This document shows, in pieces, positions 10,440-21,171 of a stretch of 64,000 nt of DNA (position 1 is its first letter; each line of letters starts with the position of its first letter). Source of the DNA: Pythium myriotylum (lineage: Eukaryota > Oomycota > Peronosporomycetes > Pythiales > Pythiaceae). The DNA lies in assembly GCA_023091665.1 (NCBI GenBank), contig JALJCQ010000026.1, positions 434,001 to 498,000 of the forward strand, given 5' to 3'. The notes under the pieces are model-generated. The model did no database searches, was not told the origin of the DNA, and saw only the letters and a list, made by a program, of their open reading frames with translations. The position numbers and the translations under genes are program-made.

Positions 10440-11792
10440 CTAAAGATCCATCAGCGGCGTGTCACTGCTGCTGCTGCTGCTTCGCGGGCCGACGCCTCGA
10501 ATCGAGCCGCTCAGCTGGAGCCGCCGCCGTTCCCATTCGTCGATCGACTCGATCTCGATATCCGATCCACCTGACTCGACGCTACTCAGGGGCCCGTTGG
10601 ATCGTGGAATATACGGACTGTGGGTCCCAGGTCCGTGGATGCTTTCCTCTCCGTGGTCGTTCATCACAAACTCCTTGCGTGCGATCTCGATCGAGCTCTC
10701 GCGCTTGGACCTTGCGATACAGGGCTCGCAAAACACGAACCGGATCTGCACGACCTCGCTGCCGATCCCGCCATCGCTCTCGGCGCGAGGACAAACGCGA
10801 GAGAGCTTCCTCGCCGTGCGGCACTTGCTACACACTTGCTGCCAACAGATCTCGCAGGCCACGCCCTTGCGGAACGCCGAAAGTGTCTTGGCGCAGACGG
10901 AGCAGCACCATTCCGCTCCGTCCAGCGTGACAGAGGGGGACCGTCGAGGGCCTTTCCGCGTGCGACTGCGCGCGGCCTCGCGCGCGAGCCACGCGAGCTT
11001 CTTATTCTCAGCGCACCACAGTCCCTTCCAGCAGCCTGTGAGCCCGTTCGCGGCCGAGTTGAGCGTCAGCGCCTCGCCGACTTGGCCGCCCGGGTCGAGA
11101 AAGCTCTTGATGTACACCTCGACGGTGTGGCGGCTCGCTTGCTTGAACAAAATACACGCAGAGACGCGGCTGCGCACGATGCCCATGTGCTCGAGATCGG
11201 GACACTTGAGCGGCAGCTCGACCGAGTGGATGAGGTGGTAGCCCACCTGCTCGCCGTTGGGGAGGTCGTGGACGCCCATGGATTCGACGACGATCATATC
11301 CCGCACGCGCACGATCGCGTTGACCGCCGCCGAGTGGCCCTTGGCGATCCATTTGAGTCCCAAGAATCGGAACGGATCGCTCATGGTCGGGCCCTGGATC
11401 GTGTAGAGTACGCGCCCGTCGACGAGCTCGTCGTTAATGTACGAAGTCTTGATCTTCATGGTATCTTCATTGGGTGACACGTCGCCGTACATGATATCCC
11501 CGAGCGTGCCCGGGATCGTGCCGACCGCGAGCAGGCGGTGCACAGTCCACTTTGGCACGCGCGGCTCCTGGTGGTCATACGAGTCCTTGGCCTTGTACAC
11601 GATCACGTTCTCGCGGCTCTTGACGAGCTTCCACTTGTGGCGGTCCACGACGCGGTCGTGGCGCGCGACAAAGTCCTCGTGCTCGGCGATCGTGGCGTGC
11701 ACGAGCTCCTGGGCGACCTGCTCGACGTCGGCGCACTCGGCCGCCGTGAGCTCGAGCGGCTCGAAGGGCTCGACCGCGAGCGGGAACTTCAT
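10440..11792 (-). CDS. START-like/FYVE-related zinc-finger protein, subgroup A4
   Basis: 450 aa. The start is ATG 11792 (MKFPLAVEPF); 17 further codons upstream are open, but no paralogue has them. START-like core: W54-K-L-V-K, G-T-I-P-G-T-L at 91-97 followed by G-D instead of the usual D-D, R-V-R-D at 162-165, N-G-E-Q-V-G-Y at 179-185, and E-N-K-K-L-A-W at 262-268. Zinc finger: C297/300, C313/316, C321/324 and C355/358. The tail carries IEIESIDEWERRR, followed by a Ser run encoded partly by a CTG/CAG microsatellite near 10465-10485. Replacement of the first Asp of the conserved turn is unusual in the family. Confidence 0.88.
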   Translation of the reverse strand: MKFPLAVEPFEPLELTAAECADVEQVAQELVHATIAEHEDFVARHDRVVDRHKWKLVKSRENVIVYKAKDSYDHQEPRVPKWTVHRLLAVGTIPGTLGDIMYGDVSPNEDTMKIKTSYINDELVDGRVLYTIQGPTMSDPFRFLGLKWIAKGHSAAVNAIVRVRDMIVVESMGVHDLPNGEQVGYHLIHSVELPLKCPDLEHMGIVRSRVSACILFKQASRHTVEVYIKSFLDPGGQVGEALTLNSAANGLTGCWKGLWCAENKKLAWLAREAARSRTRKGPRRSPSVTLDGAEWCCSVCAKTLSAFRKGVACEICWQQVCSKCRTARKLSRVCPRAESDGGIGSEVVQIRFVFCEPCIARSKRESSIEIARKEFVMNDHGEESIHGPGTHSPYIPRSNGPLSSVESGGSDIEIESIDEWERRRLQLSGSIRGVGPRSSSSSSDTPLMDL

Positions 11793-12165
11793 GGCCACGG
11801 TCTCAGTTGCAAATGCCACGCCGGACACGCGTGCGCCGCGCACGTCGACCAGAAAGGTCGGTCGGTCTCCGCCGCTCGCGAACGGTTCAGCATTGGGCAG
11901 CCAGGCGGGGGATGGGCACGCCGGCGACTGGGAAACAAAGGTCGGAATTCGCTCGTCGGTGGATAAGACGCGTCGTCGCGCCGAACAAAGCCATCATCTA
12001 CAACCGTTTTATGGGACCTCTGGGCCATCAACCACCCTGCTCTGCAATGCTCGCCAGTCCACACTAGTTCAGAAGACACACAGGAAGGGTCTGTACTCAG
12101 TTACCACACTGTCGTTTGTCAACACACCATCGAGACACTCAAAGAAAATCGTTGGACCACGCCAC
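11793..12165. other. Intergenic region between A4 and A5
   Basis: 373 bp. Presumed A4 promoter and A5 3' flank. Nothing recognisable. Confidence 0.5.
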
Positions 12166-13842
12166 TCAGGGTGACGAGACCCCGTCGTGCATGACGAGCC
12201 CATTCCGCTTGGTCTGCCAGTAGGCCTCTTCGGCCTGGATCCGCAGCTGGGCCATCTGCTCCCAAAGCATGCGACGATGGTCCTCGGGTCGCAGTGGCTC
12301 CTCATAGCGAGCCATACTGCTGGGCGACTGGTAGTGCGGGCTGTAGCCGACGTACTGTGGTACGTGGCCCGCTGCTGCCATGGCGTGCGCTTGGCCACCA
12401 CCGCTGGGAACGCGGGGGGCCTTGACGATACGGGAGGATTCCAGTAGTGGGTCTTCGATGTAAATCGTAGTCCCACCGCGTCCACTGTCGTAGAGCGAGT
12501 CCGTCACGAGCGTCGCTGGGAGGCTGGACGCGTGCGACAACGGCGTCGTCGAGGCCGAGAGTGGAGTGGACACGAACGAACTAGAACCAGGAGGCGCTGA
12601 TTTCGTCGAGTCGCGCACCCCTCGTCGTGAACTGAAGATCTCGGACGTCTCAATGATCTCGGGCTCTCGTTCGGGGGCGTCTGGGACGTACTCGAGCACG
12701 GAGACGTCGGCCGAGCTCGTCTTGGCACCTCGCGTGATGCAGTTCTTGCAGAAGCTCGTAGGCACCGTGAAGATCTGGCCCGTCGCTCGCATGTACGAGA
12801 GCTTGCGCATCGTTAGACACCGAGAGCAGATCTTGCTCAGGCAAAGTTCGCATGTTGTGAGCGTCCCAAACGTGGAGACGGACTTTGTGCAGAGCTTGCA
12901 GTGCTTGACACGCTCGGCCTTGGCCTTGGCGACGACCTGCGGACTTCGCTTGGAGGATGAGTCTCTCATCAGCCACGCCAGCTTCTTGTTGTGGGCACAG
13001 CTAGACACTTTCCAGATGGTGAGGAGGCTGTTGGCCGCAGCCTGGATAGCTAGACGGTCGGAGACGTTGCCTCCGGCGTCAATAAACATTCTCATGTAAA
13101 GCTCGACACTCCCGTTCGACGTTTCTCGAAAGACGCTGACCCAGGACTGGCGACTCCGGACGATGCCGAGTGTCTTGAGCTCGTCGTATTGAGGGATGTC
13201 GACGGAATGCTGGACCCAGTAGCCGAACCGCTCACCGTTCGACCGCCTCTTGATGCCCGTGCACTCCAGATACACGATGTCGCGCGGTTTGATGATGGAA
13301 CCTTGTGATCGGACGGCCCACTTGATGCCGAGAAACTGGAACGGCTTGCTCTCGGTGGGACACTGCATCGAGCACAGCACGCGCGAGTCGATGTATTCGT
13401 CCTCGAGGTACGTCGTGTTGACGCGCATGGCCTCTTTGTCGGGTGTCACAATGCCGTACATGACGTCGTCCAATGTACCGACCACTTTGCCAACCGCGAT
13501 CAAGCGCGGCGTCTGCCACTCAAAGTTGGATACGTAGGACTTGCCCGAGGACGAGGACGACGACGAAGAGGACTCGCGTGCGGACGACACGGTCGAGCTG
13601 AGCGGCGTGCGCGCCATTCGCGCTTCCTCTTTGGTCATGCGCTTATAGACGGTCACGTTCTCGAGCCCTTTGATCTCTTTCCACTTGCGTTTGTTGACTG
13701 TGTACTGGTTGGTGTCGGCGTACTCGTCGTATTCTTCGAGGCACTCGTCCACGAGCGTGAGCGCTTGCCTCCGAAAGTCGAGGAACTCGGCGTGCGAGAA
13801 GTGCACCTGCGGGAACGGCGACTCGGGCAGCGGGTGCTTCAT
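12166..13842 (-). CDS. START-like/FYVE-related zinc-finger protein, subgroup A5
   Basis: 558 aa, start ATG 13842 (MKHPLPESPF). It groups with A1 rather than A2-A4. Like A1 it has a Ser-rich insert (residues about 80-105, including a run of nine serines) between the first START strand and the rest of the core, and it keeps the C-terminal helix (MAQLRIQAEEAYWQTKRN, about 531-548). Core signatures: W54-K-E-I-K, G-K-V-V-G-T-L-D-D at 117-125, K-P-R-D at 184-187, N-G-E-R-F-G-Y at 201-207, and H-N-K-K-L-A-W at 283-289. Zinc finger: C314/317, C330/333, C338/341 and C364/367, with the last pair followed by a conserved I-T. The long Ser/Thr/Pro linker (about 385-520) is probably disordered. Confidence 0.88.
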   Translation of the reverse strand: MKHPLPESPFPQVHFSHAEFLDFRRQALTLVDECLEEYDEYADTNQYTVNKRKWKEIKGLENVTVYKRMTKEEARMARTPLSSTVSSARESSSSSSSSSGKSYVSNFEWQTPRLIAVGKVVGTLDDVMYGIVTPDKEAMRVNTTYLEDEYIDSRVLCSMQCPTESKPFQFLGIKWAVRSQGSIIKPRDIVYLECTGIKRRSNGERFGYWVQHSVDIPQYDELKTLGIVRSRQSWVSVFRETSNGSVELYMRMFIDAGGNVSDRLAIQAAANSLLTIWKVSSCAHNKKLAWLMRDSSSKRSPQVVAKAKAERVKHCKLCTKSVSTFGTLTTCELCLSKICSRCLTMRKLSYMRATGQIFTVPTSFCKNCITRGAKTSSADVSVLEYVPDAPEREPEIIETSEIFSSRRGVRDSTKSAPPGSSSFVSTPLSASTTPLSHASSLPATLVTDSLYDSGRGGTTIYIEDPLLESSRIVKAPRVPSGGGQAHAMAAAGHVPQYVGYSPHYQSPSSMARYEEPLRPEDHRRMLWEQMAQLRIQAEEAYWQTKRNGLVMHDGVSSP

Positions 13843-15737
13843 GCTGCACGGAAACCTGTTGGAAGGCAGCGATCGAGTGCCGCCGGGTGGGAATATCCCG
13901 CACTGAGTAGAGACCCTCTCGGGCGCCGTGATTCGTGTGCGCGCTGGCGACCAGACTCAACAGTCCCAGGACCCAACCTCTTAAGTTGACGATTCTGGCG
14001 CAAGTTGGGCCCCTGCAGCAGACAAGCCGGCGTCGTGTGTTGTTCTCTTCTCTCCTCCCATCGATCGACGTGGCGACTGCCCCGGCTCGTCCAGGCCTGG
14101 TGTCCCAGGGTTGCCCGAGCTGACGTGGCTGAATTCGCTTGCCGTCTCGTCAATGGCCGATCGCCACTCGTGCATAGACGAGCCAACCAGCCCCAGCTGG
14201 GGGGAGGGCTCGAAGACCGAATTGTCACAAAACAAGGTACATTCAAATCTGAGTCGACCCTCGAACACCGTGGTTTTTCCATAGTAACAGGATGGTAGAC
14301 TCAGATGCTTGGTAGGGGATGCAACCCACCGTGTTTTGGTATCTGAGACCTTGCGCCTCCTGATTTTTGGCGGACCTCGGAGCTGCTCCTGCGTCGCCCT
14401 TTGTAACCGCCGCACCACTATGCTTAGGGGGACCTTTATCAGTCGCCTGCCGCCCGCCATCTGCCTCTCCCGACGCCGGCTGAGATGGCCCTGACTTGTT
14501 CCCGATTCGGTCCGAGTCGTCCGGGCGGCGAAACGCACCAGCGACGCCATTTTGCGTTGCCTTGGGATCGAGGCGTCCACCACGCTCTAGGTCTCATCGC
14601 TCTCGCGTCAAATTGTTTGACCATCGAACGCGTGCGTGGCGCGTGTACTCTATGCGGAAAATCGAACTTTCTGGACGGCACTGAACTCACTGCCGAGTTG
14701 AAGGGCAACAAGAGCTCGCAATTGGACGTTGTGGAGGTGGGACGTTTCCCACTCGGGCCTCGTATCACTCGGCCGCGCGTGTTCTCTTGCCTATGTCAGA
14801 GATCTTTTTTTCATTTATTGAGCTGGTGACGTCGACTCTGGCATGCTGAAAAAATCAAGCCAGAGCCCACGGCCCCGTGCACGCGACGTATCGACGCGGT
14901 GACGGCGCGGTGTGGCGGCGACGGGACGGGATGACCATCCCGATACAAGTTGTATCTGCAGTGCAGTGCCTGAGCGTAAACTTCTCATGGCCTCTGTTCA
15001 CGGTTGACGGGTGGCCCTCATGCGACGACACAAACGAGTGGTGGAGAAACTTCCGAGATACCCTTTGTGTCCTCAGAACCCTACGGTAGATTGTGGACCG
15101 AGGATCTGAAGGCTCGAGGTTGACCATAATCACCAACAGACTCCCGCACGGCGGCATCTTTGTGCGCAGAATGTATCCTTCACTGTCTTGCTCCTTGGTG
15201 TTGGGTGCTACTAAACTTGTCTCTACTCGTGGCCGGACACTTTTTCATCCTTACCGCAATTGCGAACAAGGGGCCGACGACGACCTGCCACAAACACAAG
15301 CAAGAGTGGACAGCCTCGGTAGATAGAACACACGTCGCAAAACAAGAACGAAAATGGACTCTCTTTCCTCTCTCTGATCCGGTTGCAGAGATCGGGGAGG
15401 CTTCCTCTGTAAAAGAATTCTCCCGAAGCCCCCTCTGTCCTACGCTCCATAGCTCGGGTCGTCAGGGTTGCTTTAGTCTGGTTCTTTCTGGTCACGTTTG
15501 TGGTCAGTTGATGCTAGGGATAATCGGGAACCACAACGAGATGACAGATAAATCCTCCATCTTTCAAGAGTACGAAGCAGCACCTCGCTAGAAAAGGCAC
15601 GTCGATCTTTTTTGTGTGTATTTTTCCTCAGTCATCTCACAGACTGAAGAGTGGTCAGGCTCGGACTGGCGAGTTGAGCGACTACTGTAAGAGTCAAATG
15701 CAGCTTCACAATATCATCGTGTATAAATATATGCCGT
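13843..15737. other. Intergenic region between A5 and B1
   Basis: 1.9 kb without a supported gene. A frame at plus 14485-14829 has one CxxC (ACTLCGK) preceded by basic residues, which could be a worn fragment of a transposase finger, but too little remains to name it. Another frame at plus 15160-15591 has one hydrophobic stretch and no domain. Confidence 0.4.
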
Positions 15738-17345
15738 TCAATTCTCGACGTCGTCCGCTCTTGAACAAACGCCACCTCCTCTCGGGGTGGGGAAAGACGG
15801 TCGTGCTTCAAGCATGGCGTCCGTATTTCTCATGGTGAGCACATAAGCTTCTTCGGCTGCAACGCGGAGCTGGTTGATTCGGATCAATAGATCCAGTTGA
15901 TCTTGGTCTACGGTCAGTGCGGCTTCTGCGTCCTCACTCAACGGGATGATGCTGCTTTGTGAGTCGCGGATGTTGGATGGGGACGGGAAGGAGTAATCCA
16001 CCTCGGTCAGACATGAGCCTGAAGCATCGCTCCCATGGCCTCGGTTGTGGCTGTCGTTGCCCGCAGTCGTGCTGTATGACGTGATGGTGTCGCTATGTTG
16101 TCTAAAATCCGAGCTGTGCCGATGAGACCAGACCCCAAAATTCGGGGATCTCCGAGAGCTTGAGCCGCTTGATAACGTCGAGTCCTGGCTACCCAGTCGA
16201 AGCCAACGGTTTGAATCCGGGACATACTCCGCAGCTGCAATATCGCTAGCACTCATTTTACAAGCAGTCTCCATGCATCCCTTGCACACCCGAGTTGAGA
16301 CACGAGTAAGATCTCCAGTCGATTTCACGTGGGTGATTTTGCGCTTCTCCCCACAGCGACTGCATATCCTGAGCATGCATAGGTCACATCTCGTCGATCG
16401 CAGCATTGACAAGTTCTTCAAACACACTGGACACGACCGCGAATTATCTTCTCGCGCTTTTGTGAAGAGATCCCGCCGAGACTTGGTCGCTAAACTTGTC
16501 CGAATCATAAACGCGAGCTTCTTGTTTGTACATGCGTACATGAACCGCCACGACGCAATCAACGACATACTAGCTGAAAAGACGGCCAATCCATCCCCCA
16601 ACCTCCCGCCTGGTTCCACGAATGCACGCATGAAAAGCTCAATTGTCCCGTGACCGGTGTCTCGAAATATGAAACACGACGAGAATTTCGACCGGATCAC
16701 ACCGAAGCGTTTAAGCTCACCGCAACCAGGGAGGTCGACAGATTGCAAGACCAAATACCCAATGCGTTCGCCATTCGGCAAAACACGCGCTCCGGCGCTC
16801 TCCATGTTCACGACGTCACGCGGCGTCACCGCGATCCGATTCACCAATTGGAACAACAGCGACCACCGAACCAGCAGATACCGAAGCGGATCGGACTCGC
16901 TCGGATTAATCACGTTCACTATCACGCGCGAGTCGGCTGCTTCGTCTTTAATATACGTTGTCCGCACGTCCGTTGCGGTCTTTGTCGGCGCGAGAGCGCC
17001 GTACAGAAGATCATCCAATGAGCCTGGCAAAGTGCCAACCCCAACACAGCTCGGTACGCGCCAGTAGATCGTGCTCGGCTCGAGTCGTTGCAAATGGAGC
17101 GAGATGTCGGGTGTGCAACCTCCTAGCTCGCCCTTGCCCACGCGCTTGTAGATAGACACGTTCTCGCGCGACATGACATGCTTCCACTTGGTGCGATCGA
17201 GCACACGGTTGCATTGATACACAAAGTCATCGTGCTCGACGAGCGTCTCATCCAGGATCGTGTCCGAGAGCCACTTGAGCTGGAGCTCCTGGTCGCGCGA
17301 GAGTGTGACCGGCGGGAAGGGCTCCTGCTCGAGCGGGATCTTCAT
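15738..17345 (-). CDS. START-like/FYVE-related zinc-finger protein, subgroup B1
   Basis: 535 aa. ATG 17345 (MKIPLEQEPF) is the first ATG of the frame and matches the other B genes. START-like core: W54-K-H-V-M (Met replaces the Lys seen elsewhere), G-T-L-P-G-S-L-D-D at 104-112, T-P-R-D at 174-177, N-G-E-R-I-G-Y at 191-197, and T-N-K-K-L-A-F at 273-279. Subgroup B has an extra GELGGCTPDIS segment around 72-82. Zinc finger: C305/308, C320/323, C328/331 and C354/357. The Ser-rich linker ends in the helix IRINQLRVAAEEAYVLTMRN, after which the terminus is variable. The upstream flank contains a decayed family copy. Confidence 0.88.
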   Translation of the reverse strand: MKIPLEQEPFPPVTLSRDQELQLKWLSDTILDETLVEHDDFVYQCNRVLDRTKWKHVMSRENVSIYKRVGKGELGGCTPDISLHLQRLEPSTIYWRVPSCVGVGTLPGSLDDLLYGALAPTKTATDVRTTYIKDEAADSRVIVNVINPSESDPLRYLLVRWSLLFQLVNRIAVTPRDVVNMESAGARVLPNGERIGYLVLQSVDLPGCGELKRFGVIRSKFSSCFIFRDTGHGTIELFMRAFVEPGGRLGDGLAVFSASMSLIASWRFMYACTNKKLAFMIRTSLATKSRRDLFTKAREDNSRSCPVCLKNLSMLRSTRCDLCMLRICSRCGEKRKITHVKSTGDLTRVSTRVCKGCMETACKMSASDIAAAEYVPDSNRWLRLGSQDSTLSSGSSSRRSPNFGVWSHRHSSDFRQHSDTITSYSTTAGNDSHNRGHGSDASGSCLTEVDYSFPSPSNIRDSQSSIIPLSEDAEAALTVDQDQLDLLIRINQLRVAAEEAYVLTMRNTDAMLEARPSFPTPRGGGVCSRADDVEN

Positions 17346-19626
17346 CGCGGGTCTGGCCAACGAGTCGTTCTTTGTACTGCGTGGTCCGTGCCCGATCCAT
17401 GATGCGTCTCCGCAGAGGATGTTGACGGTCCACGCGACATGGTGCAGCCGCGTGCAACCGCCCGCGTCTCTTCTGGCCGCCAGTCACTCGCCGCGAGATT
17501 GATCGGCCAAGTCTGGCGTGGCGGCGGGAAGCACTGGATGGGAAGGGATCTTTTTGCAAAACAAGGTGAGACGGAGATCTTCCTGCAAGTTGCCGTCGCC
17601 TTCCGAGTGCACCCGGTTTTGCAAGTTTGTTCTGCTTGAAGCGAAGTTCAAGGGAATGAAATCGAGTGATTGTGATGAGGATCGAAATTCTTCGCGTGGA
17701 GACCACACGGGACACGATGGCGGAGAGCTCCATAACACGATTCATGTACAGTAGTCGAACTCACGGAGCGAACGTCTCGGTCGTGAAAACGGATTTGCTA
17801 CGTACGGACATCGAACGCTCGAGGGTGAGGGGGTGCAGCCCTGGGGCCCGACAGACCTTTCTTTCGCTGACTCTTGCGTCGGTTTGCGGCCATCACGTTT
17901 CCAAACAGAGTGGACTGGAGTGGGTACATACTAGGCGTCGCTGTGGCGTCAGCGGTCCCTGTCCTGAGACTGGTCTCGCAGAAAGATGGAGGTCGCCAGC
18001 GAGTTTGCAAACTGGACTGTAATTTGTCACCGATCCTGGATTGGACGTCGTTTCAAAATCGTAGAGGTCCATGGAACGAATTTCCAGTCGCCATGACGCA
18101 GTCTCACGCTCGCGTTAGCACGTGAGTCCAACTCTTGAGTGCTGGCTCGGCGGATAACTGGATTCAACACGAACTTGGCTCCTCACAGTGCCGACATTTG
18201 GTTTTGTGGGCTCCACGTACCCTGACCCATTGCCTCGTTCTCCGTGAATCGCAGTTTACAGACGACGCGGTCATCCTTCGCTTGCAGGCGTTGTACAGTG
18301 GGCGCTTGCTGAGGTCGTCTGGCAGACGAACTTCGCCTATCGTGGTGGTCCCGGCTGCCCAAGATCGGTCATCAATTTGGGCGATCAACATCACGGGAAA
18401 TGACTCCACCTTCTTGCGCAGCACGAAGGCACGACGTGACGTCAATCGACAGCGTGCGTGCTCTCTTCCGAGCGCGTGAAAGCATCGCCAGTTGTACGCG
18501 TCATCCAGTCGAACAAATCTCACCGATCTCGCTTGAAGAACGGTCGATTGCACTTCTCCACCTTCGTGCATTGGAGCTCCTAGAGAGAACCATCGTGGAT
18601 GGTGCCGAGAAGTAGATATATGGAGCTAACTCCAGCCTGAGGGCATTGGCAACTTGTCGTTCAAGTCACGATGGTCGATACCCCACGTTGAGCTGGAAAC
18701 AGATACTTATTGCGTCGCTTGAGCTGTCTCGTTTCCAGTGTTCCCTCGGGCAGGGCGGATGATTTGACTTGAAGAAGCAACTCCATGCGAGCTCATCCGT
18801 GTCGCTTTCAAGAGCCAGTGCGTGTGCAAAACTCTCGGAAGACAGAAGCGAGATCTCTGGTCGGAAGACTGAAATTGATGCGGAGAAAAGCGCGAGGCAC
18901 TCGCTGGCCACGCACCTCGCGCTTCTCACCATCAATTCCCGATCGCGCGCTGCACAGATCCCCATCGGTCGACCGCACTGCAGACAGACGCCTTGAAGTA
19001 CACGCACGTGTCGCCATTCTCGTGAAACAAATCGCACCGAGAGTCAGTCCTGCGCGATAGTTCAGGCTCTTGTACTCATCTTCACGACGATCGGTTGGAG
19101 TTTCGATGGATGAAAAAATCGAATCAGCTCAGCTCACGGCGAACAGGAAGATCTTTGGATCGCAGAACGAAGTGTCCCATCGGTTCGCCATTCGGCATCA
19201 CGCGTGCGCACACGCGTCGCGCGACATCGCGCCCACTCGCCCATCGCCTTAGCAGCTACGCAACTCGGTCTTGTTCATCTCCGACCACCGCCTCGTCTGG
19301 ACTCACTCGCTCTCGGCGCGTCCATCGAGGCTTTCGAGTCGCGCGTGGCGTCTTCGCGCCGCTTGAGCAGTGTGAATGCCGCCGTCGTGAGGTGAGACCG
19401 TCGTGAGTGTGAGATCCCCCAAGTGGAAGCTATGTACCTCGTTTTGGAATCTGGTTTGTACCCAAGTTTACATTCATCCAAGCCCACTCGATGACCCCCC
19501 TCAACACCCTCGGGTGAAGTCCTCTGGGATCGAAAGCCTTCAATGCGATCTCTACGCACAAAGACACGTGTTCAAGCTCAACAAACTTTCCTTATATGAT
19601 CAATTTCCAAACTATTCATTTGTCGG
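17346..19626. other. Intergenic region between B1 and B2 with a decayed START copy
   Basis: 2.3 kb. The only recognisable content is the START-gene fragment at about 18780-19245, listed separately. The rest (17350-18700, 19250-19626) holds no domain I can support. The B1 promoter would lie at the 17350 end. Confidence 0.5.
18780..19245 (-). pseudogene. Decayed START-domain fragment, subgroup B
   Basis: On the minus strand near 19150-19230 one frame reads RDV-x5-ARVMPNGEPMGHFV, then L-R-S-K-D-L-P. This aligns with B1 (RDV, then ARVLPNGERIGYLV and LQSVDLP). After in-frame stops and a frame change, CDLFHENGDTCVYFKASV (near 18985-19035) aligns with the next B1 strand (CFIFRDTGHGTIELFMRAFV). Stops and shifts rule out function. 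The N-terminal part and the zinc finger are not recognisable, so the limits are approximate. Confidence 0.6.
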
Positions 19627-21171
19627 CTATTCTTGTTTCGCGTCAGGAGCACTGGATCGGCCAGCTTCGAGCATGGCATTTGTGTTTCTCGCTGTGAGGA
19701 TGTACGTCTCTTCGGCCGTGACGCGGAGCTGATTCATGCGAACAAACATCTCCCAGACGTCTTGGCCCACGGTCACCAGCGCTTCCGCGTCATGGTCCAC
19801 CCAATCGGTCGAGTGACTGGAAGTCCACACACTCGAAGTGCTGACCTCACTAAGACTCGACCCGCGGATAACAATGTCGCCCTTGACACTGTCGTCGCCA
19901 ATTGTACTATACGAAGAGATGGTGTCGCTCTGGTGCCTTATGCCCTGGTCGGTTTGATTCAACCATGTCGACAAGTCAGGGGGCCCACTGGAGCTGCTGG
20001 TTGAAGACTGCTGGCTACCCCGACGGTGTGCGTAGCTTGCTGTATCGACATACTCTGACGTAGCTACATCCCGAGGGTCCAGACCAGAAGCCGTGGTCAG
20101 GCAACCTTTACATACTACCATAGAGACGTGAGCGATATCTCCTGAGGGCATGACGTGGGCAATCTTGCGCTTCTCAATGCAGCGATTGCAGACTTTTTGC
20201 TTGCACATGTTGCAATGAGTGGAGCGCAAAGCCGAAAAGCTCTTGGAGCAAATCGGACACGATTTCGCACCGTCGTCTTTAGCTTTCGCGAGCATTTCCC
20301 GTTTCGAGGTTGTCGCCAAGCTGCTTCGAACCATAAACGCCAGCTTTTTGTTCTGACTCGCGTACATCAAACGCCAAACCGAGATCAACGTAGTGCAGGC
20401 TGAGAACACAGACATGCTGTCGCTGAGCTTGCCTCCTGCCTCGACGAATCCTCGCATGAACACTTCGATAGACCCTTTCCCCGTATCTCGAAAGACAAAA
20501 CCGGACGAGTGCTTGGCCCTGATAAGCCCGAGATGACTCAGCTCGCCGCACCCGGGGACGTCTACCGCCTGGATGACAATGTAACCAACACGTTCTCCAT
20601 TTGGCAGCACTTTTGATCCGATACTCTCCATGCTCACGACATCGCGAGGCGTGACTGCGACCCGATGGATCAGCTGATACAAAAGACTCCACCGCAACAG
20701 CAGACAACGAAGAGGATCCGCTTCGGACGGATTGATCAAGTTCACGAGCACGCGCGAGTCAGCGATCCCATCCTTCATATAAGTCGAGCGAACGTCCGTC
20801 GAAGCCTTGGTCGGCGCGAGCAGTCCGTACAGCATATCATCCAGCGTACCAGGCAAAGTCCCCACGCCGATGCAGCATGGCACGCGCCAATAGATGGAAC
20901 GCGGCTGGATCCCTGGCTCCGACAGCGAAATATCTGACGTGCATCCACCCAAATCTCCCTCGCCCACGCGTTTGTAGATGGTTACGTTCTCGCGAGACAT
21001 AACTTGCTTCCATTTGCTGCGATTGAGCACGCGCTTCTGCGTGATCACGAAGTCGTCGTTCTCGGCGAGCGTCTCATCCAGCAGCGCGTCCGAGAGCCAT
21101 TTGAGCTGGAGCTCTTGGTTGGGCGTGAGTGAGACGGGCGGGAACGGCTCTTGCTCAAGTGGAATCTTCAT
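19627..21171 (-). CDS. START-like/FYVE-related zinc-finger protein, subgroup B2
   Basis: 514 aa, start ATG 21171 (MKIPLEQEPF). Core: W54-K-Q-V-M, G-T-L-P-G-T-L-D-D at 104-112, T-P-R-D at 174-177, N-G-E-R-V-G-Y at 191-197, and Q-N-K-K-L-A-F at 273-279. The linker between START core and finger (about 282-304) is basic. Zinc finger: C305/308, C320/323, C328/331 and C354/357. The Ser/Thr linker contains alternating acidic residues and ends in VRMNQLRVTAEETYILTARN. Of the B genes this one and B1 are the best intact references against which the broken B3 and B5 copies can be judged. Confidence 0.9.
   Translation of the reverse strand: MKIPLEQEPFPPVSLTPNQELQLKWLSDALLDETLAENDDFVITQKRVLNRSKWKQVMSRENVTIYKRVGEGDLGGCTSDISLSEPGIQPRSIYWRVPCCIGVGTLPGTLDDMLYGLLAPTKASTDVRSTYMKDGIADSRVLVNLINPSEADPLRCLLLRWSLLYQLIHRVAVTPRDVVSMESIGSKVLPNGERVGYIVIQAVDVPGCGELSHLGLIRAKHSSGFVFRDTGKGSIEVFMRGFVEAGGKLSDSMSVFSACTTLISVWRLMYASQNKKLAFMVRSSLATTSKREMLAKAKDDGAKSCPICSKSFSALRSTHCNMCKQKVCNRCIEKRKIAHVMPSGDIAHVSMVVCKGCLTTASGLDPRDVATSEYVDTASYAHRRGSQQSSTSSSSGPPDLSTWLNQTDQGIRHQSDTISSYSTIGDDSVKGDIVIRGSSLSEVSTSSVWTSSHSTDWVDHDAEALVTVGQDVWEMFVRMNQLRVTAEETYILTARNTNAMLEAGRSSAPDAKQE

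Noticed and set aside
10465..10485. CTG repeat in A4 as an expansion-prone locus
   Set aside because: Only about five units, encoding part of a Ser run; ordinary microsatellite length.
14485..14829. Possible zinc-finger relic (ACTLCGK)
   Set aside because: A single CxxC without a second metal pair; cannot be assigned.
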